Part shown: positions 26,847 to 35,146 of the stretch, in pieces | How positions within the stretch are numbered: the first letter of the stretch is position 1 | Layout: every line of letters begins with the position of its first letter | DNA from: an uncultured Bacteroidales bacterium | GTDB taxonomy: Bacteria; Bacteroidota; Bacteroidia; Bacteroidales; F082 | Direction: 5' to 3' | Assembly: GCA_900318085.1 (NCBI GenBank) | Contig: ONJF01000003.1 | Span: forward strand, 1 to 64,000 | DNA length: 64,000 nt | Notes under the pieces: generated by a model | Told to the model about the DNA's origin: nothing | Database searches by the model: none | The model's input: only the letters and a program-made list of their open reading frames with translations | Translations under genes and position numbers: made by a program

Positions 26847-27766
26847 GATTTTTTCCTTTTATAGAAATCCTTACATGTTACAAATTCAAAAACTTTCCTT
26901 GGGAAGAACGCCAATTCGCGTTCATAGATAGGCAAGGCCTTCTCACCCAAATTCTTCACTTTCAGTTTATGGCGGATTACATCGCCCAACAAATAGGAAA
27001 TGTAATTGCTGCCACGACGTTCAATCTCTGTCGTTTCTTGGTCCTCATCAATAAACTCATTGGGGTGGGTGAGAAAGACGAACTGTCGGCCATTGCACAA
27101 GGTCTCCCAATACAGCATTTGTCTTGTAAAGCGGTTGAGCCCTGGAGCAATGCGCATAAACGTCCCGATATAGGGGAAGCCCATCGCCGAAATGGGGACT
27201 TCGAGGATCTCGGACTCCCCTTTTCGGAAAATGTTTTCTTCCTGTGCAAAATAGGCATGACGGGGCGCCATAAGCCAATTCAATTTCTTCAACGCTCCGA
27301 AAGAGAACATCATGTCGAGGCGTTGGGAGGAGACAGAGCTGTCCACCTTAAATCCCGCCTCTTTCATAATGAGCGGAAACTTCTTGTCGACACGAGCCGC
27401 TGGGGCTCGAAACGAGACCACTTCTTCTCCAATGATGTCTTCCAAAATCTGTTTCGATTGCCTCAAATGCGACAGCTGTTCCTCGGGCGAAAGCACATCG
27501 AAAGCCTTGCTCACCTCATGGGTCAGGCCATGCGAACCCACTTCGTGGCCGCGTTTGTGTGCCATTCTCACCACATCGGGATAGAGTTGCGCGATATGAC
27601 CCGTATAGAAGAAAGTAGCCTTTACACCATACTTGTCATACAAGTCGAGCAAACGGGGCATGCCTTGGTTCAAGACATATTCACCCGTCTTGTCACGAAG
27701 CTTGTGATTTAGGATCGATGTGGTCTCCACATCGTTGGTTATCAAGCAAATCCTACTTTTTGACAT
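26843..27766 (-). CDS. Polysaccharide deacetylase family protein (307 aa)
   Basis: A NodB-type domain begins with ICLITNDVETTSI (Asp metal ligand). It continues with VKATFFYTGHIAQLYPDVVRMAHKRGHEVGSHGLTHE, which contains the GHEVGSHG motif with the metal-binding histidines, and VSFRAPAARV (Arg/Pro motif). This is a full deacetylase-type active site, better preserved than in the 25002-25838 protein. It is cytoplasmic by sequence. WecB is encoded 3 bp upstream, so an N-acetylated intermediate could be its substrate, but this is inference. Confidence 0.88.
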   Translation of the reverse strand: MSKSRICLITNDVETTSILNHKLRDKTGEYVLNQGMPRLLDLYDKYGVKATFFYTGHIAQLYPDVVRMAHKRGHEVGSHGLTHEVSKAFDVLSPEEQLSHLRQSKQILEDIIGEEVVSFRAPAARVDKKFPLIMKEAGFKVDSSVSSQRLDMMFSFGALKKLNWLMAPRHAYFAQEENIFRKGESEILEVPISAMGFPYIGTFMRIAPGLNRFTRQMLYWETLCNGRQFVFLTHPNEFIDEDQETTEIERRGSNYISYLLGDVIRHKLKVKNLGEKALPIYERELAFFPRKVFEFVTCKDFYKRKKS

Positions 27767-27769
27767 AGC

Positions 27770-28858
27770 TTATAGGGTTGTCAACACATCTACAATGCGC
27801 TCTGCTGCATGTCCGTCCCACAAGGGCGGGATGCTGCCTTTCTTCCATTGTCCCGCAAAAAGTCTGTCCAATGCAGGCTTGATATGGTCGGGATTCGTGC
27901 CAATCAGTTCATTGGTACCCATGGTACAAGTCTCGGGCCGTTCCGTATTGTCGCGCAATGTGATGCATGGCACGCCCATCACCGTGGTCTCTTCAGTAAT
28001 TCCACCGCTGTCGGTGATAACGGCTTTGGCGCGTTCTACCAGATAGTTGAACTCCAGGTAGCCCAGAGGCTCCACAATATGAAGATTAGGGGCTTCTATG
28101 CCCAAATCCTTAAAGATCTTGGCCGTGCGTGGATGAATCGGGAAAACAATAGGCAAGCCATGAACATTGGTGACAATCTCATTCATCAACCGTTTCAGTT
28201 TTTCAGCTTCATCCACATTGGCTGGGCGGTGCATGGTCAAAGTCAAAAACTGCTGCGGCTGCAAATTCAACTCTTCATACACGGCTGGTTGGACAAAACG
28301 CGAAAGGTTGGCCAACAAGGTGTCTATCATTACATTTCCAACGAAGAACAGGTGCTTCTCCTCCACCCCGAAGCGACGCAAGTTCGTATTGGCGACCTCG
28401 GAAGTGGTAAAGAAATAGTCGGCCAAGCTATCCGTCACCATACGGTTGATTTCCTCGGGCATGGTCAAGTCCCAAGAGCGGATACCCGCCTCCACATGGG
28501 CCACTTTTGTGCACAGCTTCTTGGCCACAATGGAGCAAGCCATGGTTGAAGTCACATCGCCCACCACCAGGACCAAGTCGGTCGTGTGCTCCATCAGGTC
28601 CTTTTCGAAGGCGACCATGATGGCAGCGGTCTGTTCGGCTTGGGTGCCGCCCCCGCAGCCCAAATTCACATCGGGCTTCGGGATGTTGAGCTCTTCAAAG
28701 AAAGTCTCACTCATCTGCCGGTCGTAATGCTGACCGGTATGTACAAGACGATAATGGATATCTTTCCCTTCTGTCTCTGCCTTTTGAATGGCATGAATCA
28801 GTGGGGCGATCTTCATGAAATTGGGGCGTGCGCCCGCGATAAGGGTGATATGATTCAT
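27770..28858 (-). CDS. wecB: UDP-N-acetylglucosamine 2-epimerase, non-hydrolysing (362 aa)
   Basis: The start MNHITLIAGARPNFMKIAPL and the later VVGDVTSTMACSIVAKKL, HVEAGIRSWD, EINRMVTDSLADYFF and ITDSGGITEETTVMGVPC are the standard motifs of WecB/MnaA. The enzyme interconverts UDP-GlcNAc and UDP-ManNAc, supplying ManNAc for the glycan. I use ATG 28858: the frame opens 21 codons earlier, but that extension lacks family sequence. It is followed by the deacetylase. Upstream is the HipBA toxin-antitoxin pair, separated by a 113-bp gap with an inverted repeat. Confidence 0.95.
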   Translation of the reverse strand: MNHITLIAGARPNFMKIAPLIHAIQKAETEGKDIHYRLVHTGQHYDRQMSETFFEELNIPKPDVNLGCGGGTQAEQTAAIMVAFEKDLMEHTTDLVLVVGDVTSTMACSIVAKKLCTKVAHVEAGIRSWDLTMPEEINRMVTDSLADYFFTTSEVANTNLRRFGVEEKHLFFVGNVMIDTLLANLSRFVQPAVYEELNLQPQQFLTLTMHRPANVDEAEKLKRLMNEIVTNVHGLPIVFPIHPRTAKIFKDLGIEAPNLHIVEPLGYLEFNYLVERAKAVITDSGGITEETTVMGVPCITLRDNTERPETCTMGTNELIGTNPDHIKPALDRLFAGQWKKGSIPPLWDGHAAERIVDVLTTL

Positions 28859-28926
28859 AGATGATTTTGTGAAGCTATTAATATTGGTCCTTTTTTTCAA
28901 GTCTCTTTTTACCCTAACCACTGATC

Positions 28927-28967
28927 ATGACCATGACTGATCTATGAAACGAAACAGTCATGGTCAT
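28927..28967. repeat. 13-bp perfect inverted repeat after hipA
   Basis: ATGACCATGACTG (28927-28939) and CAGTCATGGTCAT (28955-28967) pair perfectly around a 15-nt loop, 5 bp beyond the hipA stop. No T-run follows on the - strand, so termination is possible but unproven. Confidence 0.55.
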
Positions 28968-28971
28968 AGTC

Positions 28972-30054
28972 TCAGGTCATCATTTCCTCCCTCATCTTCT
29001 CCAACACAACAACTGATTTTTTTTGGTCCAGTCCGGCCTTAACGGCAAGTGTAATCAAATCCGAATCCTTCGGCGTAATGCTATCATTGATCGAAGTGGT
29101 ATGGAAACCGCCTAAGCCATCGCTCGGCAACAAATCGTAAGCAGGCGACAAACGCCATTTACCGCCATCATAGATGAAAGAGAAGTTTTTCGCGTGGTCA
29201 TCCTTGTTGCCAATCAAATAATTAAAGCACATTAACTTATATACCCGCCACAATTCCTCCACATCAGAAGAAAGCGACATGGAGACCTGGAAAACATGCC
29301 AATAATCGATACTCGGTGCGCGGTAGTCGGCACGAAGTAAACCGGCCACACTCGCCACATGCAGTTTTTTTCCCTCCTTTCTGTCGAAACGTCGAACGCC
29401 AAAGTATTTCCCCTCAAACAGTCTCACCTCTGGCATCTCAACGCCACATCGTTGGGCAAGCAAAGCATATTGGTATTCCGTCTTACCTATAGTATCCAGA
29501 TCATGCTTGGCAGGAAACTTCACCAACCATTCCCGCCCCTCGGACTTGACAAAGACTTTCGGTCTGGCGCCGCCAGGTGAGCCTCCCCTCCGATACAGTT
29601 CTTCTATGTTCTTTCCCAAATAGTCTTTCTCTTCTAGCAAAGAGGCTGCTTCTCTTGCCAATAGCTCAATATCAGCGACTTGAGTCGATGGCACTATGCT
29701 TCTGTCAGGCACGAACTCCAAGGCACCACGACCCGACTTGCCAACCAAAGCAAGACGGTCAAGCAAGTTCAGACCTGAAGGTTTCGTCCCAATGGATTGA
29801 AGGTATCTGTCCAGAATCAACAGTCCCCACCCATCGGGAAGCGAGTCGTCGAATACGCCGAAACCACCTTCAAAAGGATGCCGTTTTGCCACAAAGACGC
29901 CTTTTTGCAAAGGCAATTCAAAAGGCGAAATCGAAAAACCATTGGCAAGGAAATCGCCCGTATATTCAAAAGTGCACAAGTTATCGTTGGTCAAGGCCAA
30001 AAAACCCACCAAGCAGTCGTGATACCAAACCTCCAGGCGCCTTAGATTATCCAT
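28972..30054 (-). CDS. hipA: HipA-type serine/threonine kinase toxin (360 aa)
   Basis: The N-terminal subdomain (VWYHDCLVGFLALTNDNLCTFEY) and FDDSLPDGWG are HipA-specific. The Gly-rich loop GGSPGGARPK (157-166) contains the autophosphorylated-Ser position. The catalytic segment N283-KDDHAKN and the metal-binding SPAYD (303-307) are intact, so the kinase should be active. HipA toxins of this kind inactivate glutamyl-tRNA synthetase or a related target in studied species. ATG 30054 overlaps the end of the antitoxin gene by 8 bp, which supports coupling. It sits inside the polysaccharide locus on the same strand as its neighbours. Confidence 0.92.
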   Translation of the reverse strand: MDNLRRLEVWYHDCLVGFLALTNDNLCTFEYTGDFLANGFSISPFELPLQKGVFVAKRHPFEGGFGVFDDSLPDGWGLLILDRYLQSIGTKPSGLNLLDRLALVGKSGRGALEFVPDRSIVPSTQVADIELLAREAASLLEEKDYLGKNIEELYRRGGSPGGARPKVFVKSEGREWLVKFPAKHDLDTIGKTEYQYALLAQRCGVEMPEVRLFEGKYFGVRRFDRKEGKKLHVASVAGLLRADYRAPSIDYWHVFQVSMSLSSDVEELWRVYKLMCFNYLIGNKDDHAKNFSFIYDGGKWRLSPAYDLLPSDGLGGFHTTSINDSITPKDSDLITLAVKAGLDQKKSVVVLEKMREEMMT

Positions 30055-30370
30055 TGTGTCGTGCCCTTTCGCGTTTTTTCCCTTCATTCAGCACATCCTC
30101 AGTGGAAAGGTAGCGGCGTTGGCTGAACAGTGCGTCGAAGTCCTCCAAAGCATCAAGGGCAAACGCCACTTGAAGCAATTTGGCGAATGCGATGATGCCC
30201 GTCCGCTCAAACTTACGGTAGGTGGCCAAGGGCAATCCTGCCTTTTTTGCCAGTTCAACCTGCGTCAGATTCAACTCCAAACGGCGTTCTTTCACCCGAC
30301 CAGCCACCGAAAGCATAACCTCGTGCGGTGTTTTCTTATTTATTGATATTATAGTGTTATTTATGGTCAT
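30047..30370 (-). CDS. hipB: HipB-type XRE antitoxin (107 aa)
   Basis: An XRE helix-turn-helix spans about residues 20-75 (VKERRLELNLTQVELAKKAGLPLATYRKFE). The stop overlaps the hipA start by 8 bp, the classic antitoxin-first order. ATG 30370 is used; the frame also allows a TTG at 30382. The protein should bind HipA and repress its own promoter. An inverted repeat, ATTGTATC-N17-GATACAAT (30391-30423), overlaps the -7 box and is a good operator candidate. Confidence 0.88.
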   Translation of the reverse strand: MTINNTIISINKKTPHEVMLSVAGRVKERRLELNLTQVELAKKAGLPLATYRKFERTGIIAFAKLLQVAFALDALEDFDALFSQRRYLSTEDVLNEGKKRERARHNG

Positions 30371-30390
30371 TATCGCATTCAATTCATATT

Positions 30391-30423
30391 ATTGTATCAC
30401 TAAACAACCTGCAAAGATACAAT
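30391..30423 (-). promoter_or_regulatory. hipBA promoter with candidate HipB operator
   Basis: TATCTTTG (30419-30412, - strand) matches the -7 consensus. It is overlapped by a perfect 8-bp inverted repeat, ATTGTATC (30391-30398) and GATACAAT (30416-30423), suited to dimeric HipB binding. The rest of the 244-bp gap up to the FkbH-like stop (30424-30614) shows nothing I can name. Confidence 0.6.
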
Positions 30424-30614
30424 TATTTTCCATAAATAGCATACAACGCCATGGTTCATTTAAACCTAAACTGATAATCCGGGGTTTCTCGCATTATCTT
30501 ATGACTTTCTGGATAGTTTTCAATAGCCCGACTCTTTCGCCAAATCCTCAACATTTTCTTTCCTTTTCATCAGGGACAACACCTGCTCTGCCGGCGCCCC
30601 AATCAACGTTACAT

Positions 30615-32477
30615 TCATTTCCTCTCTTTATAGACTTTGTTATATACTTTTTTCAATGCTCCATACAACCTGCCCTCGGGTTTGAAGATCCTCTTCACTC
30701 CCTTACGAATCTTTAACAACAAATTGTCAAATTGGGCCATGGTTGAAGAATACGATTCGATATCCTGCCCTGTCACAGAACGGATGACGCTAATCATTTG
30801 TTGAGCCAATTCATAATAGACCCGAGTAGAGAAGTGATTGATATCGCCTGCGAAATCCGACTTGTCATGCACACAATCGTCAATCTCCACAAAACGAACC
30901 CGTTCATGATCTTTCGAAAAGCCTTTCACGGCTTCGTTCAGCCTTTGATGCGACAACCTCGCTTCCTCATCTCCCTCGTATATCTTCGTTGCACCCAAAA
31001 TCAAACACAGATGTGTCTTTTGGGGAAGCCACTGCATGCATTTCTCCAAAAAGTTCAAATACATCTCGGGTGTAGTCCTGCCAACACTCTCATACTTGTT
31101 GGAGAAATCTCGCAAATAATCCATTGTAAATTTGTTTCCACCCGTATAAATCGTCCCATCACAATAGCCTTGCCAATTATCAGGGTTCGTTAAATCCTCA
31201 CCGCCAAACACCACACGTATCTCCGTACCTTTCTTCTGGTAAATATAATAACTGGATTCTATCAAAGTGCTCAAAAAGATCACATCATATCCCTTGGAGA
31301 AGAAGCCTCCTGAAAGCATGGCCGGATCCACGAAGATACAATCCTCAACAATTTGACGCTTATCCTCGTCCGAATAGGTATGCAGTCCTTCGATATGGAC
31401 AGAATGGTTGTATGCATCGATGGTTTGTCCTTCGGCATTGCTCACATAAGTGAACTCCGTATCAAAAAGGCCGCCACTCTTGATGTACATTTGGGAATGG
31501 GACAAATCGCAAGGACCTTTCATCAAGATGTTGCACATCAGGGCTTCATCTGAAGACTGTTGCACCTCATCACGGCTCACTTCATCATGATTAATCCAGC
31601 CAGGGCATTCCGTCTTGTTAAGCTTTGTACGCACTTCACCCAAGACTTGCAGTTCAGGGAATCCCAATTGGGCATATACCCATTGTTCGATTTTCTGCCC
31701 CATGGTCCGGCAGGAGAAGAAGAAATGCTCGAGTCGGTCACCTGTCTTGGCATAAAAGCCGACGATTCCATAATCGCCAAAACGGTCGGTGACGGTCACA
31801 TAGCCGCAATCATAATCGGGGCTTTTCATGACTGCTTCAAGTTCCTCAATGCCCACCCGATTCTTGGTATAATTCAATTGGTTGCTTCGCATCAGGAGTT
31901 CATGGATACGCTGGATTTGAGCCAAGCAATCATGATGTACAACAACTTGGATATGGCTGTCATACAAGAAATCCTCACTACTCGCATAAGACTTGGAGGC
32001 AGTGTCTTTTTCTTCCAATATCTTGTATTGATTGAGACGCTTATGTTTCAGGTCTTTTTTCTCCATGCCGGCAACCTGCTCCACAAGTTCGCCAATACAT
32101 TCGGGACCTCCAGTCTGAATATCGGGCAAAAAATGCCTGGCTTCTCCCAGATTCGACGGGTTGTCATCCAAAAACAACACATTGACTGGGCGAAGGGCCA
32201 TTTTGTCAATCTTATCTTGTAGTTGGGGACCTTTGCTTTCCCAATTAATCGAGGGGAACACGAAATAATCCCACAAGCCAAAATCTTGCAGTTTCGCTCG
32301 GGTTGGCTCAAAATCGTTTTTAGAACTGATGGAATTGATGATACCGCAATCGGTCAAATCTTTCACCAATTGGGCATTTTCATCAGGCACGACCACACTC
32401 CCTTCGGAAAGCGTGCCCATCCAAAAAGTCTCATCCAAGTCCCAAATGACGAGTTTTATGGTTTTCAGATCTATCAT
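30615..32477 (-). CDS. FkbH-like HAD-IIIC protein with SGNH-like C-terminal domain (620 aa)
   Basis: Residues ~1-150 are a HAD-IIIC domain with the DLDETFW nucleophile motif and VLFLDDNPSNLGEARHF. Residues ~165-290 resemble the GNAT-like part of FkbH proteins (NRVGIEELEAVMKSPDYDCG). The C-terminal half looks SGNH-hydrolase-like, with a final D-x-x-H motif (GDINHFSTR). FkbH proteins can load a glyceryl unit from 1,3-bisphosphoglycerate onto an ACP. ACPs are encoded at 54776 and 56059 in the same locus, so ACP-dependent sugar modification is plausible. The exact reaction is inferred. Confidence 0.75.
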   Translation of the reverse strand: MIDLKTIKLVIWDLDETFWMGTLSEGSVVVPDENAQLVKDLTDCGIINSISSKNDFEPTRAKLQDFGLWDYFVFPSINWESKGPQLQDKIDKMALRPVNVLFLDDNPSNLGEARHFLPDIQTGGPECIGELVEQVAGMEKKDLKHKRLNQYKILEEKDTASKSYASSEDFLYDSHIQVVVHHDCLAQIQRIHELLMRSNQLNYTKNRVGIEELEAVMKSPDYDCGYVTVTDRFGDYGIVGFYAKTGDRLEHFFFSCRTMGQKIEQWVYAQLGFPELQVLGEVRTKLNKTECPGWINHDEVSRDEVQQSSDEALMCNILMKGPCDLSHSQMYIKSGGLFDTEFTYVSNAEGQTIDAYNHSVHIEGLHTYSDEDKRQIVEDCIFVDPAMLSGGFFSKGYDVIFLSTLIESSYYIYQKKGTEIRVVFGGEDLTNPDNWQGYCDGTIYTGGNKFTMDYLRDFSNKYESVGRTTPEMYLNFLEKCMQWLPQKTHLCLILGATKIYEGDEEARLSHQRLNEAVKGFSKDHERVRFVEIDDCVHDKSDFAGDINHFSTRVYYELAQQMISVIRSVTGQDIESYSSTMAQFDNLLLKIRKGVKRIFKPEGRLYGALKKVYNKVYKERK

Positions 32478-32487
32478 TGTATACCCT

Positions 32488-33591
32488 TTATTTGAACCGC
32501 CATTGGTAATCGGGATTATCCTTCATGATGTTCAGGCTTTCGGGATAGCTTTCGATAAACCAAGTGAGGAACTGGGCATAATCGATTTTCTCGGAAAGCA
32601 TCTTTTGTCGCCGGATTTGCCATTCTTCCTTGAGATTAGACATATCAAGCAGCTGCTGGACTATGCCATACATCTTGTCGGCAGATCCTGGCTCCGAAGC
32701 CTTAACGCCGAAACCTAGTTGATATTCATTCTCCAATTCATTGAGATAACCGATTCGACCCACAAAATCATTGTATCTCACAAAGGGAACGCCCAACACC
32801 CCAGCCTCGGCGGCCATCGTCTGGCTATCGCCGATGTACAAACTCGAGAAAGCCATCACATGGTGCATGTCAAGCGTCTTTATCGGGATACGGTAAGGCT
32901 CAAATTGAGGCTCTAGCTCCCTTTCGGAAGTAATATATATGCGACCATGAGGCTTAAGGATGTCGATGAGCTTTTGGGCTATGTCGGCATTAATGCCTTT
33001 TATGCCGCTGTCGTGATAGGCGTTCAAGCTTGAAAAGCGCAGGATGAAATATGGCGAGTCCGCGGGAAAATACTTTTCCACCACCTCTTTCTGGGACGAG
33101 AAATGGTGGGGATGAAGATAGGCAAGTTCGTGATACGATTCATACTTCACCGAATACGGTTCCAAGCTATAGTTATTGCACACACGGGGTGAAAGAATGG
33201 TACCCATGAAAGGCCCTGCCATTTTGGGGAATAGCGGCACCACATTCATGTCATCCTCACCCGTATTCACACGATATTTGCGGGTCAGCCAGCCCACTTG
33301 GGCCACTTCCACCGTAGACCCTGTTAGCAAGTCGATATGATTCTTCCTCACAAAGCGCAATATCCTCCAATCACGCACCAACATATCCCACAACATCCCA
33401 AACTTGCTTTTCCTATGCGCTTCCTGCAAGATGTTGAAATAGGGCAAACCTGATTGTTTCAACAAATCTTCAAGGATATCCTTGGTTTTGATCAAGATGA
33501 AGACCTTGTGGCCATCGTCCATCAAGTTTTTGGCCACATTTTTATAGAGATGGAAATGGGCTGGATGACTTAACTGTATCAGTACATTCAT
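32488..33591 (-). CDS. DUF354-type predicted glycosyltransferase (367 aa)
   Basis: MNVLIQLSHPAHFHLYKNVAKNL is the N-terminus typical of DUF354 proteins, which have a GT-B-like fold related to the MurG/WecB group. Later conserved pieces include DLLTGSTVEVAQVGWL, YITSERELEPQF and GDSQTMAAEAGVLGVPFVRY, the last matching the donor-binding region. ATG 33591, one base after the upstream stop, is chosen over an earlier in-frame codon at 33603. It lies between the acyltransferase and the FkbH-like gene in the operon. Sugar specificity is unknown. Confidence 0.8.
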   Translation of the reverse strand: MNVLIQLSHPAHFHLYKNVAKNLMDDGHKVFILIKTKDILEDLLKQSGLPYFNILQEAHRKSKFGMLWDMLVRDWRILRFVRKNHIDLLTGSTVEVAQVGWLTRKYRVNTGEDDMNVVPLFPKMAGPFMGTILSPRVCNNYSLEPYSVKYESYHELAYLHPHHFSSQKEVVEKYFPADSPYFILRFSSLNAYHDSGIKGINADIAQKLIDILKPHGRIYITSERELEPQFEPYRIPIKTLDMHHVMAFSSLYIGDSQTMAAEAGVLGVPFVRYNDFVGRIGYLNELENEYQLGFGVKASEPGSADKMYGIVQQLLDMSNLKEEWQIRRQKMLSEKIDYAQFLTWFIESYPESLNIMKDNPDYQWRFK

Positions 33592-33592
33592 T

Positions 33593-34216
33593 TTAGATTC
33601 CATATTTTTCCTTCCTTTCGGCGAGGATGCGTTCGAATTCTTCTGGTGTATAATTATCTTTCAGTTTATCTGACAAATCCTTGATGACTTTAGCTGGAAT
33701 ACCACCGCAGAATGTCAATGGCGGCACATCCTTGTTCACCAAACTATTGGAAGCCACGATGGCACCTTCGCCAATCTCCACGCCAGGCAAGATGGTAACA
33801 TTAACAGCCACCCAAGCATTCTTATGCACCGTCACCGGGGCGATGTAAGACTCACTGCAATTTCGATGATACTCCAAAGGTTTGTTATGGGTCAGTATGG
33901 TAATGCTACCAGCCAAAGAGACCCCGTCTTCCACAGTGATGAAATAAGGATATGGCAAATCCATATTGACATAAGTGCCCACATGAACATTCTTGCCGAT
34001 GTTCACGCCTCTCCAGCGTTGCATCTTGATGCGTGCCTTGTTCCACGGGAAAGTCTGTGCCCAAACATTGAGCATGTGGTCTTTCCAACGCACAAAGCCA
34101 AACACCAAGGCAGACCTATAGCCATGTTCCCTCGCGGAAAGCCGCATGGTCTTCCACAATCCGTTGGCCTCGTAATTCGGGACGGGTTGTCTCTTCAATT
34201 CAAGATATGCTTTCAT
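33593..34216 (-). CDS. Hexapeptide-repeat acyltransferase (207 aa), paralogue of 26244-26846
   Basis: Left-handed beta-helix repeats span ~80-180 (VNIGKNVHVGTYVNMDLPYP; VTILPGVEIGEGAIVASNSLVNKDV), ending in CGGIPAKVIKDL. It shares its N-terminal layout, the RWRGVNIGKNV motif and the THNKPLEYH segment with the acyltransferase at 26244, so the two arose by duplication and probably acylate related sugars at different steps. A charged C-terminal extension (~180-207) is unique to this copy. It should act in the cytoplasm on an activated or lipid-linked sugar. Confidence 0.88.
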   Translation of the reverse strand: MKAYLELKRQPVPNYEANGLWKTMRLSAREHGYRSALVFGFVRWKDHMLNVWAQTFPWNKARIKMQRWRGVNIGKNVHVGTYVNMDLPYPYFITVEDGVSLAGSITILTHNKPLEYHRNCSESYIAPVTVHKNAWVAVNVTILPGVEIGEGAIVASNSLVNKDVPPLTFCGGIPAKVIKDLSDKLKDNYTPEEFERILAERKEKYGI

Positions 34217-34219
34217 GTC

Positions 34220-35146
34220 TTATGATTTCATAACGATATTGTACAAACTCATCAATTTATCCGCCATTTGGCTATTGTCAAGGCCATCGACAATGATTTT
34301 TTCTCTCCCCTTGGTCTTACCTTGAAAGTCAAATGCCTTTTGCAACAATAGGACCAGTTCCTGCGGTTCTCGCGTTGTCGCGACATAACAGCCTTCCACG
34401 CCCTCTACCCTTTCTTTCACATCCCCCACGTCCACACTTACGATGGGGCAACCGCAAGCCATAGCCTCTTTAATTACTTGAGGAGAACCTTCAGTCAAAG
34501 AGGTCATCAGAAAGGAATCGGCAGCACACATCAGCAGGGTTACCTCCTCCCTGGAATAGTCCTTTAATTCAAGCAGTTCCACATTGTCATCCTGAAAAAG
34601 CGAAACAGTTTCCTTGGCCAATGGCGCATTTTTCACTGCATTATCGAAAGCACCAGCAAAAAGAACATATTTTTTCTTTTCATCCAGCTTCATTTTCAGC
34701 CTCGCTTCGCTTTTTTCTGTCATTTGCACCTCACACAAGTCAATGCCGCACGGTAGTAATGAAAAATGCTTCTTCGGCTGGGCAATGTCCAACGTCTTTC
34801 GGGAAACAAAGATGTTCCAAGCCGAAAGGCGCATGGCCATCTTTGAAAACCGCAAGGCCTTATTGTCGTTAATATCAGAGCCATGGTAGGTGGTCACCAC
34901 TGGCGCACACCTTTGCAAATTGGCCAACAAACCTGAAAGACCATAATGCGCGTGGACGACATCAGGGCGAAAAGCCCGAATGCAGCGACGTAACGCAGGC
35001 AAGTTTTTCAGATAGCCTTTGATGCCTTTCCCCTGCAAGCCCAAATACTCAATTTCACAGCCCTGCCGTTTAAGCGCTTCGGCTTGCTCCACGATAAAAG
35101 GTGCGAAGCGATTCTTGTTATATGAAGCAACAATCAGAATTCTCAT
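34220..35146 (-). CDS. GT4-family glycosyltransferase (308 aa)
   Basis: It is a GT-B enzyme with an N-terminal VASYNKNRFAPFIVEQAEAL segment and HAHYGLSGLLANL. The C-terminal donor-binding part includes LMTSLTEGSPQVIKEAMACGCPIVS, in which the E-x7-E pattern of GT4 enzymes is visible. It transfers a sugar to a growing lipid-linked chain at the inner face of the membrane. Its stop is 3 bp before the acyltransferase start. It shares one base with the upstream stop. Donor unknown. Confidence 0.9.
   Translation of the reverse strand: MRILIVASYNKNRFAPFIVEQAEALKRQGCEIEYLGLQGKGIKGYLKNLPALRRCIRAFRPDVVHAHYGLSGLLANLQRCAPVVTTYHGSDINDNKALRFSKMAMRLSAWNIFVSRKTLDIAQPKKHFSLLPCGIDLCEVQMTEKSEARLKMKLDEKKKYVLFAGAFDNAVKNAPLAKETVSLFQDDNVELLELKDYSREEVTLLMCAADSFLMTSLTEGSPQVIKEAMACGCPIVSVDVGDVKERVEGVEGCYVATTREPQELVLLLQKAFDFQGKTKGREKIIVDGLDNSQMADKLMSLYNIVMKS

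Noticed and set aside
28859..28921. Longer N-terminus of WecB (start at 28921)
   Set aside because: The extra 21 residues are not family-like; ATG 28858 gives the conserved MNHITLIAGARPNF start.
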